Source of the DNA: an uncultured Clostridia bacterium
GTDB taxonomy: Bacteria > Bacillota > Clostridia > Christensenellales > Aristaeellaceae
Length of the DNA stretch: 31,186 nucleotides
Assembly (NCBI GenBank): GCA_934667105.1
Contig: CAKULG010000024.1
Coordinates: 1 to 31,186, forward strand
Direction: 5' to 3'
The notes below the pieces were generated by a model. The model searched no databases. It worked only from the letters and a program-made list of their open reading frames with translations, and was not told where the DNA came from. Position numbers and translations under genes: made by a program. Shown here piece after piece: positions 23,092-29,673 of this stretch; position 1 is the stretch's first letter, and every line of letters begins with the position of its first letter.

Positions 23092-24078
23092 TCACAGCCA
23101 GTCGTCATGGGCGGCCTTATATTGCGCCGTGGCCGCGTCGGCCATAGCGACGAGGGCGTTTATTTCCGCCTGATCGCGGGCCGTGGCCCCGCTGGCGCAG
23201 GCATGACCGCCGCCGCCGAAGGCCTCGGCTACCCCGTTAATCGCCATAAACCGCGAACGCAGCCGCACACGAAAGGAGCCGTCCTCGTTTTCAATGAAGG
23301 CCAGCCAGCAAAGGCAGCCCTTAATGGAATCCAGATAGGAAACGCAAGCGCTGGCCGCCTCCAGGGAAAGGCCGAACTCCCGCTGGCACGCCCGATCCAC
23401 CGTCACATAGGCCACGCCGTTTTCCGTGCGGCGAATATGGCTGTAAATATACGCCTCGAAGCGGAAGGAATCGAAATCTCGCAAATAAAGCTGGGCGAAC
23501 AGGCGTTGGGTATCCACCCCCGCATCCAGCAGCATTCCGGCCAGGCGCAGCGTATCCCCCGTGACCCCGGGAAAGCGGAAGCGCCCAGAATCCGTCACCA
23601 TGCCCAGATACAGCAGCGCGGCGGCCTGGGAATCGATTTTCATCTCCTCCCGAAAGGCTGCGTAAAAGGCGGCGATCATCTCGCAGGCGGAGGAGCGCTC
23701 CTCCTCCACCCAGGAAAGGGGGGCGTAAGCGTCCCGGTCGATATGATGATCGATTTTAATCAATTTGCGGCACAGAGCGTAGCGGGGATTGGAAATACGA
23801 TCGGCCGACCCGGTATCCACCACAATGCCCAGCGCGTTCCGGTAGCTTTCCTCGGGCACGGGGGCGTCATCCGGCCCCAGAAAGGCAAGATATTCCGATT
23901 CCGCGTCGTCGATAAGCAGGATTTCCTTTTCGGGGTAGGTCAATTGCAGCATGCGCTTCAGGCCCTTGCTGGCCCCCAGGCAATCCCCGTCTGGCCGGAT
24001 ATGGCGGAAGATCATAATGCGCGGGCTGGCCTTGATTTCCGCCAGAATGGCCGCCATGCGCCCGTAATGATCGCTCAT
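23092..24078 (-). CDS. DHH/DHHA1-family phosphoesterase, NrnA type (second of a tandem pair)
   Basis: This 328-residue enzyme has the DHH metal motifs RHIRPDGDCLGAS (residues 25-37), VDTGSADR and KIDHHIDRD, and the C-terminal DHHA1 motif FGGGGHACASGA. NrnA-type enzymes trim short RNAs and cyclic-dinucleotide breakdown products to single nucleotides, and many also act on 3'-phosphoadenosine-5'-phosphate. The ATG at 24078 forms an ATGA with the stop of the upstream paralogue, with GGGGGAGG before it; a longer reading from 24234 overlaps the neighbour and is rejected. All metal ligands appear to be present. Substrate choice relative to the paralogue cannot be read from sequence. Confidence 0.9.
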   Translation of the reverse strand: MSDHYGRMAAILAEIKASPRIMIFRHIRPDGDCLGASKGLKRMLQLTYPEKEILLIDDAESEYLAFLGPDDAPVPEESYRNALGIVVDTGSADRISNPRYALCRKLIKIDHHIDRDAYAPLSWVEEERSSACEMIAAFYAAFREEMKIDSQAAALLYLGMVTDSGRFRFPGVTGDTLRLAGMLLDAGVDTQRLFAQLYLRDFDSFRFEAYIYSHIRRTENGVAYVTVDRACQREFGLSLEAASACVSYLDSIKGCLCWLAFIENEDGSFRVRLRSRFMAINGVAEAFGGGGHACASGATARDQAEINALVAMADAATAQYKAAHDDWL

Positions 24079-25019
24079 GCCTGCGCCTCCCCCGCCAGCG
24101 CGTCCAGCGCCGCCAGCATTTCCATGGCCGCCGCCCGGTTTTCCACCGTGGCGCCGCTGGCCTTGGCATGGCCGCCGCCGCCAAAACGCACGGCCACGGG
24201 GTTGATATTCACGGAATCGGAGCGCAGCTCGCACAGCACGCCGTTTTCCGCCTCCGTGAAATTCACCCAGACATGTACGCCCTTAATATCCGCCATCACG
24301 TTCACCATACCCCGGGAAAGGGCGAAAACGTCCCCGCCCAGCGCGGCGGCCTCCTCCCGGGTGGTATAAATATAGGCCGCGCGATTGGCAGTGAACTGGA
24401 TTTTCAGCGTCATCCGCGCCCGCAGCAGCATATAATCAAAATCCGCGGCGTACAAATCGGCGTAGATTTTGTTCAGATCCAGGGGCTGGCGCAGCAGGAA
24501 GGCGGCCAGACGGAAGGTGCGGGCGGAGGTGGAATCATAGCGGAAGCGGCCCGAATCCGTCACCATGCCGGTGTACAGCGATTGCGCGGCCAGCAGGGGA
24601 ACGGCCAGATTCTTTTCCTCCGCCAGAGCGGCGATCAGCCCGCAGCAGCTTTCAAAGGAGCTGTCCACCGCCTCCGCCTGAGCGATTTTTTCGCAGAAAA
24701 TGTGATGATCGATGCGGGCGGTGGCGTGGGCCGTGCGCCAGCGCGCGTCGCTGATGAGGGCGGCGGCGGATGTATCCAGGATGACGGCCAGGGCCTGGGG
24801 ATACAGCGCGTCGGGGATTTCGTCCATCACGCTGTCCGCCATGAAGGCATAGCGCCCCGCCGCGTCCCCCGCCATGTATACCCGCTTGCCCGGAAAATTG
24901 GCCAGCAGCAAATGCTTCAGCCCGATCTGGCTGCCCAGCGCGTCGCCGTCGGGCTGGGAATGACGATGCAGAATGATAACCTCATGGGCCTGAATCAGGC
25001 GCAAAATTTCTTCAAACAC
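24075..25019 (-). CDS. DHH/DHHA1-family phosphoesterase, NrnA type (first of a tandem pair)
   Basis: This 314-residue paralogue of the next gene has RHSQPDGDALGS (residues 19-30), ILDTSAAALIS, ARIDHHIF and the DHHA1 motif FGGGGHAKASGA. The GTG at 25019 is chosen because AAGGAGG lies 8 bases before it; an ATG at 25097 is in frame but lacks a site. Expected role: degradation of oligoribonucleotides and pAp-like compounds in the cytoplasm. The pair shares the whole domain order but differs in many positions, so the duplication is old. A perfect TTGACA lies upstream on the minus strand (25118-25113), but I see no convincing -10. Confidence 0.9.
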   Translation of the reverse strand: MFEEILRLIQAHEVIILHRHSQPDGDALGSQIGLKHLLLANFPGKRVYMAGDAAGRYAFMADSVMDEIPDALYPQALAVILDTSAAALISDARWRTAHATARIDHHIFCEKIAQAEAVDSSFESCCGLIAALAEEKNLAVPLLAAQSLYTGMVTDSGRFRYDSTSARTFRLAAFLLRQPLDLNKIYADLYAADFDYMLLRARMTLKIQFTANRAAYIYTTREEAAALGGDVFALSRGMVNVMADIKGVHVWVNFTEAENGVLCELRSDSVNINPVAVRFGGGGHAKASGATVENRAAAMEMLAALDALAGEAQA

Positions 25020-25148
25020 GAGGGCTTCCTCCTTGCCGTTTTCTTTTCTATTTTCCGTCCATTTTAAGGAGGCGCGGGGGCTTTCGATGAGCCGCATTTT
25101 GAGGGCTCAGAGTGTCAAAAAAAGTAGCGGACAAGCTTGCGGGATGCA

Positions 25149-25177
25149 ATGAAGGGCGGCCTGCCCTTCATTTTTTT
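25149..25177 (+). terminator. Intrinsic terminator with no visible upstream gene on its strand
   Basis: ATGAAGGGC (25149-25157) pairs perfectly with GCCCTTCAT (25163-25171) around a 5-base loop and runs into seven T at 25171-25177. The form is textbook for the plus strand, but the genes on both sides are on the minus strand. It may stop antisense transcription. The stretch 25020-25251 holds this, the palindrome after it, and no gene. Confidence 0.7.
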
Positions 25178-25220
25178 GTCGCCCCGCGGCCCGCTTTCGC
25201 GTGGACGCGGGGCGACAAAA
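25174..25220. repeat. Perfect 15-bp palindromic stem (element B), related to element A
   Basis: Bases 25174-25188 pair perfectly with 25206-25220. Its core TCGCCCCGCGGCCCGCTT differs from that of element A by one base in the left arm (T to C), and the right arm shows the matching A to G change. This keeps the base pair. The two elements bracket the DHH gene pair. Confidence 0.7.
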
Positions 25221-25251
25221 GAGCGGCTCCCCCGCAACCGCTTCCTCCGTT

Positions 25252-25734
25252 TTACTTTTCATAAAGCTGCGCCTGCCGCGCGTACATCAGCGCGGTTTTG
25301 TAGCCGCTGCGGATTTCGTACACATAGCCGTAATCCCGCATGCCGTTGGGCCGGGCCACCCAGTATCGCCGCAGCCGGTAATGAGAGGCCGCCTGCAGCG
25401 CAGGCAGATCCTCCGCCAGCACCTGGGCCAGCGCCCGGGTGCGTTCCGCGGTCATGGGGCGGAACCCATGCTGGCTCAGGGAAAATTCCCCAATGCGCCC
25501 GGGCGGGCATACGCCGTAGAAAATCACCCGGTCGCGCTCCACCCGCACCCGATCCAGGGAATAGCGCCGGGCATAGCGCACCAGGGGATATAGCTCGTAA
25601 TACAGCGCGCTGCCCCGCATGCGCTCCATGCGCAGCAGTTCGTGCTGCCGCCGTCGTTCATCCGCCATGAACAGCCCGAACGCGGCCAGCAATCCGGCGC
25701 TCAACAAAAAAAGCGTCCAACCGCTCATGCGCAT
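25252..25734 (-). CDS. Hypothetical single-TM protein
   Basis: This protein of about 160 residues is not recognised. It has one N-terminal membrane segment (SGWTLFLLSAGLLAAFGLFM, residues 4-23), then a highly charged helix DERRRQHELLRMERMRGSAL and a soluble domain rich in Arg and Tyr with VERDRVIFYGVCPPGRIGEF and RPNGMRDYGYVYEIRSGYKT. The soluble part is probably a small mixed alpha/beta domain in the cytoplasm or outside the cell. Starts at 25734 (AGGAG 3-4 bases away) or 25728 (better spacing) are both possible; the difference is two residues. A good promoter lies just upstream, so it is probably a single-gene transcript. Confidence 0.75.
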   Translation of the reverse strand: MRMSGWTLFLLSAGLLAAFGLFMADERRRQHELLRMERMRGSALYYELYPLVRYARRYSLDRVRVERDRVIFYGVCPPGRIGEFSLSQHGFRPMTAERTRALAQVLAEDLPALQAASHYRLRRYWVARPNGMRDYGYVYEIRSGYKTALMYARQAQLYEK

Positions 25735-25762
25735 GAACTCCTTTCCTTCTACAATATATGGT

Positions 25763-25791
25763 ATTTTATCAAACCTGCGGCACAAATTCAA
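25763..25791 (-). promoter_or_regulatory. Promoter of the single-TM hypothetical gene
   Basis: On the minus strand TTGAAT (25791-25786) and TAAAAT (25768-25763) are separated by exactly 17 bases, about 28 bases before the ATG at 25734. This is a good housekeeping-type promoter. Bases 25792-25925 hold an AT-rich patch near 25805-25830 and no gene. Confidence 0.65.
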
Positions 25792-25925
25792 GGGAATCCG
25801 GCAAATGTATATAATTTTTAATATTTTCTCGCAAAATCGCATGCCTGAAGGGAGGGTAAACGCTTTTTCTGCGGTTGATTACGAAAAATGGGCAGCACAA
25901 AAATTTTTCCGGTCGGCCGCCCAGG

Positions 25926-27360
25926 TCACGCCAAATACCGGAACAGGCTGATAATTGGCGACAGCAGGTAAATCGCTATTGCCTTGAAAAACGGAATCGT
26001 CTGGGAGGGTATGGCGGGATAAGCGGCTTTTGCCTGTGCGCTGACGGGATTGGAGCGCTGAGCCAGCGCGTTCATACAGCCCTCCAATTCGGCGGCAAGC
26101 GGCTCGCTGTAAACGGCCAGCATCAGTTCCGTATCGATATAGGCGGAGCGCGGATCCACATTAAAAGAGCCGAAAATCGACAGGTTGTCATCGATAAGCA
26201 CAGATTTTGTGTGCATGGAGTATTCCGTCTGCTGCTCCAGAACGATCGCGTTCATTCGATTCGTCATACCACGATGGAAAACGCCGTCCGCCGACGCGAT
26301 GATATTATTCCCCCGACGCGGCGGAATTGGTGATCAGCGTGGTTTGAATGGGAAGAGCGCACACCTTTTCCAGCGCGTCCCGCATGGCGGAATCCAGCAC
26401 AAAATAGGGGCTTTGCAGAATAACGCGCTGCCGCGCCTCCATCATCAGTTCCATCATCTTGGCATAGACCAGCGAATCCTTGGGCCCCGCGTCGATCGAT
26501 CCGGAAAGCAGGATGGATTTTTCTACGGGATGGAATGCGCTATAATCCGGCAATGACAGATCATGAATCGTCGCAATTTCTTGCCACACATTGTACAGAT
26601 CGCCGGTCGCCTCCGCCACAGTTCCTTTTTTGTACTCGGGAACGCTATTGTACCGGGGCTGACAAAGCTCGGACGCCCACATGGCGTCAAAATACTCCGC
26701 AACCAGTCCACAGGCGCTGACGCCGGAATGATCATTGTGAAGCAGAATATCGCGGTCATAGTTGTAATGGGGGTTGCCCGCCTGAGACAGAAATTCATCC
26801 GATATGTTGCGCCCGCCGAGAATCAGCCATTCGTCGTCGACGCCAAAAAACTTCTCATGGTATCGGACGTTCAGGCTCGCGGGCTTTGACAGATCAACGG
26901 GGTTATAGAAGCAGATTTCCACATTGGGATGGCCGCCCAGCGCGTAGGCGGAGGGGTGAAAGCGCAGATTGAGAAAGCCAAATAGTCCATCGATGATAAG
27001 CCGCACCTTCACCCCGCGATCCGCCGCGTTGAGAAGCGCCGCGGTAATCTGCGTCCCGCTTGCATCCATGGCATAAAGATACGTTCCCGCGCGAATGCTT
27101 TTTTGCGCGTTGGCAATCAAGCGCAGGCGCATATCCAGCGCTTCATTGCCCGTTTCCAGAATAGCCGCGCTATCCACATAGGGAGCGGACGAAGCGGCGC
27201 CGCGCCAATCCGCGGGCAGCGTCGCGCTGGTTGTCTGGCAGGCGTAGGGAGCAAGAGCGGCGCAGAGGTAAAGCAGCAGCACAAGCCAAACGCCTCTGCG
27301 TATCCAGCGGCCTGGGCGGCGCTTTTTCTGCAAAGTCCTGGCTGCGGAGGGCTGGCCCAT
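25926..27360 (-). pseudogene. Phospholipase D / cardiolipin synthase-like protein, frameshifted
   Basis: Two frames join into one protein of about 477 residues, the usual cardiolipin synthase length. The first (27360-26305) has a basic N-terminus, one TM segment (VWLVLLLYLCAALAPYA, residues 24-40) and the first HKD motif H168-E-K170...D175 with GGRNISDEF. The second (from 26267) has the second HKD motif HTKSVLIDDN with FGSFNVDPRS. The break is a run of five C (plus strand 26310-26314); one base less restores SGNNIIASADGVFHRGMTNR. Both HKD motifs are complete, so the lesion is either a sequencing error or recent. The intact enzyme would transfer phosphatidyl groups at the membrane. It is less GC-rich than the genes to its left. 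Confidence 0.85.
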
Positions 27361-27388
27361 GGAAAATTCCCCATTTCTTTAGACAATT

Positions 27389-27820
27389 TCATAAAAAAGG
27401 CGGCCGCAAACGTGCAGGCCGCCTTTGCTTTTCGCAAAGAGCCGAATTAGCGAAGCTTCCTGAGCTGCTTGCGCGCCTGCTTCTGTCGCCGAATCTCTGA
27501 TAGGAGCGCTGCCGGACGCGCTGCATGCGAATGGCCTTCGGCGCCTCAATCAGCACCGCGCAATCAAGAGCCGCGATCAGCTTGTCGCCGTAGTCCCCCT
27601 TCACTGCGGCGAAAACGAAGCGATTGTTCCGCGCAATTTTTCCCTCCAGAATCCGAATCGCCTCTTCCCGGCTGCGCGGATTGGCGAACGGATAAGCCGC
27701 GTCCTCCTTTGCGAAAAACAGATCCTCGTTGTCGATGAATTCGCAATTCAAGCGTCGGGCCAGCATCCTCCCCAGCGTGCTTTTGCCCGTTCCGTTCATT
27801 CCACAGATCAGAATTCCCAT
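27389..27820 (-). CDS. P-loop nucleotide kinase-like protein, C-terminus damaged
   Basis: This 143-residue ORF begins MGILICGMNGTGKSTLGRML, with Walker A GMNGTGKST at residues 7-15 and an acidic NEDLFF segment near 35 of the shikimate/gluconate-kinase type. Similar small kinases or AAA-type proteins are longer and go on well past the QRSYQRFGDR segment at about 110. Here that point is followed by low-complexity sequence that reads through the terminator hairpin into PPFL and a TGA. A true C-terminus is therefore probably lost by deletion or frameshift. The substrate is unknown. It lies 10 bases after the response regulator stop and probably shares its transcript. Confidence 0.65.
   Translation of the reverse strand: MGILICGMNGTGKSTLGRMLARRLNCEFIDNEDLFFAKEDAAYPFANPRSREEAIRILEGKIARNNRFVFAAVKGDYGDKLIAALDCAVLIEAPKAIRMQRVRQRSYQRFGDRSRRASSSGSFANSALCEKQRRPARLRPPFL
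27393..27426 (-). terminator. Intrinsic terminator after the signalling operon
   Basis: AAAGGCGGCC (27396-27405) pairs with GGCCGCCTTT (27417-27426). On the minus strand it ends in TTTTTT (27398-27393). It follows a TAA at 27449-27447 in a different frame from the kinase above it, which suggests where that gene once ended. Confidence 0.8.
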
Positions 27821-27829
27821 AGGCCCGCT

Positions 27830-28480
27830 TCATTCCTTCCAATGACTTTCGCTCTTTCGATTCAGAATCACCAGCCCGCTTTCCCGGGCGCGCACGGCCA
27901 GTTCGGTGCGGTTGCGAAAGCCGGTCTTTTCCAGCATGTTGAGGATGTGCGTCTTGACGGTCGCGACGGACATGTGCAGCCGTTCGGCAATTTCCTGATT
28001 GGTATCGCCGCCGGTCATTTCGCGCAGCACCTCCAATTCGCGGCCGGTAATTTCGTAGCTGCTGGCCAGTCCCAGCTGCAACTCCGGCGGTGCGTCCGGG
28101 TAGACCGATTCGCCCGCCATCGTGCGCTCCATCACGTCCAGCAGGCTCTCGCGCTGCTCCTCCTTGTACCAGAAGCTCTCCACGCCGATCTCCCGCGCGC
28201 GGCTGAGGTAGGAGCATTCCGGCATGGAGGTCACGATGATGATCCTGATCTGCGGAAAGGCGCGCTTGATTCGCTCCGCCGCGTCCAGTCCGCTTTCGCC
28301 ATTTCGCGTGACTACGTCCATCAGGATCAGATCTACCGGAAAGCGCAGGCAATACACGTCCGCCAATGCGGCGTTGTCAATGGACAATGCCACCTCAAAA
28401 TGCTCCGAAGCCTGAATCCGCAGCTCAAACAGCTCGCGGGGCATGGTCTGATCCTCGACGATCATGACTTTGTATTTCAT
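27830..28480 (-). CDS. NarL/LuxR-family response regulator
   Basis: This 216-residue protein has a receiver domain with E9/D10, phospho-acceptor D55 in LILMDVVTRNGESGL, a VTSMP switch segment and a lysine in WYKEEQ. A LuxR-type helix-turn-helix follows (about 140-200): GRELEVLREMTGGDTNQEIA then HMSVATVKTHILNMLEKTGF. All phosphorylation residues are present. Its ATG overlaps the stop of the kinase gene as ATGA, with AGGAA before it, so the two are a cognate pair. The target genes are not visible in the window. Confidence 0.92.
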   Translation of the reverse strand: MKYKVMIVEDQTMPRELFELRIQASEHFEVALSIDNAALADVYCLRFPVDLILMDVVTRNGESGLDAAERIKRAFPQIRIIIVTSMPECSYLSRAREIGVESFWYKEEQRESLLDVMERTMAGESVYPDAPPELQLGLASSYEITGRELEVLREMTGGDTNQEIAERLHMSVATVKTHILNMLEKTGFRNRTELAVRARESGLVILNRKSESHWKE

Positions 28481-29673
28481 GGAATTTCCTGCCTTTCCTC
28501 GGGCAATGTAAGCGTCAACTCAAAGCACGGGGCGTATTCAATGTTCATTTTCCCACCTGCTGCCTCCGTTCGGGTACGCAGTGTGGTCAGACCGCTGCCC
28601 TCAACGATGGGACCAGACGGCACATCGCCGTCGTTGAGATAACGAATGCGCCAACCTGACGCGGCTTTCTCGCCGACGATCTCCAGCCGCGTGCCGCCCG
28701 CATGGCGCACCAGATTCGTCAGGCATTCGTGGGCGGCGGCTTCGACGAGCTGTGCGCTCTCCGTGCCCTCCGCCGGAAACGCGCCGCTTCGTTCGATCGT
28801 CACGCCGATGGCCTGCGCGGCGCGGGCAAGCTGGTCAAACGCATCGGCGCGCTGCTCGTCGGCATACCTTCCCAGCAGCAGCCGGACGTTCTGCCGCCAC
28901 GCGGTGCAGACGCTTTTCATGTCGCCCTGCGTGCCGGAGAGGAACTGCCGGGTCTGCAGCAGCGCGTGGCCGATCTCGTCGTGAACGCGGGTCTTTGCGC
29001 GCAGGATCTCCTTTTCCCGCGTCGCTTCCTGCACGTCCTGACCATATTGCCGAAGCCGCCGGTTCATGGCTTTCAGGCGAAGATTGTCCTCCTCCAGTTC
29101 CCGTCGGAGCCGCGTTTCCTCAGTGATATTCGTGCCGGTAATCTGGTAAACGCTTTTCCCGTTCATCTCCATCCGCACGCGCTCAAAGCTCCATGTCTGG
29201 CCATTTTCCAGCGTAACAATGGGCTGCGATTCAATCGTTTCCCAGAAAACGTTCGCATTGAGCAGCGCCTCTCCCGTGAGCAGATGACTCAGCTCGTCCA
29301 TCTTCAGATTTTTCAGGCACGGCTGGCCGTTTTCCCACGCGAAGCACAGCGCGCTGGGCAGGTGGTCGCAGCTTTCCTTGATGGAAACCGGTGAAAGCTG
29401 CTGTTTGCCTTTATGCCACAGCATAAACGACGCAAAAAGGCTAAGAACCGTCAGGAGCAGCGCCGCCGTCCAGAGAATGGGAGAGAGTGTCTCGCCTGTT
29501 AACAGGTGGGAGAGCAGCACGGCCAGCGGCACAAGATCCAGCAAAGTGATCGCCAGACAAATTGCGAACACAAAGCGCCGATGGCAGCGCACCGCGCTCA
29601 TGCAGCCGAACAGACCGGCAATCGCTCCGGTCAGCAGTAATGTGCACATCAAACCGGCGTGAAGCGTGTTCAT
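28477..29673 (-). CDS. NarL-type sensor histidine kinase
   Basis: This 398-residue membrane kinase has three predicted TM segments (about residues 6-26, 34-54 and 65-86), a PAS-like region (about 105-190), a coiled coil (about 190-225, EETRLRRELEEDNLRLKAMN), then the histidine box RVHDEIGHALLQTRQFL with H231. The ATP-binding domain has the N box HECLTNLVRHAG (N320) and EGSGLTTLRTRTEAAGG. All key residues look intact. It overlaps both neighbours by ATGA, linking it to the 7TM protein upstream and the regulator downstream. Confidence 0.9.
   Translation of the reverse strand: MNTLHAGLMCTLLLTGAIAGLFGCMSAVRCHRRFVFAICLAITLLDLVPLAVLLSHLLTGETLSPILWTAALLLTVLSLFASFMLWHKGKQQLSPVSIKESCDHLPSALCFAWENGQPCLKNLKMDELSHLLTGEALLNANVFWETIESQPIVTLENGQTWSFERVRMEMNGKSVYQITGTNITEETRLRRELEEDNLRLKAMNRRLRQYGQDVQEATREKEILRAKTRVHDEIGHALLQTRQFLSGTQGDMKSVCTAWRQNVRLLLGRYADEQRADAFDQLARAAQAIGVTIERSGAFPAEGTESAQLVEAAAHECLTNLVRHAGGTRLEIVGEKAASGWRIRYLNDGDVPSGPIVEGSGLTTLRTRTEAAGGKMNIEYAPCFELTLTLPEERQEIP

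Noticed and set aside
25105..25140. TTGACA on the minus strand as a promoter for the DHH pair
   Set aside because: The -35 is perfect but no acceptable -10 lies 16-18 bases after it, so no promoter was called.
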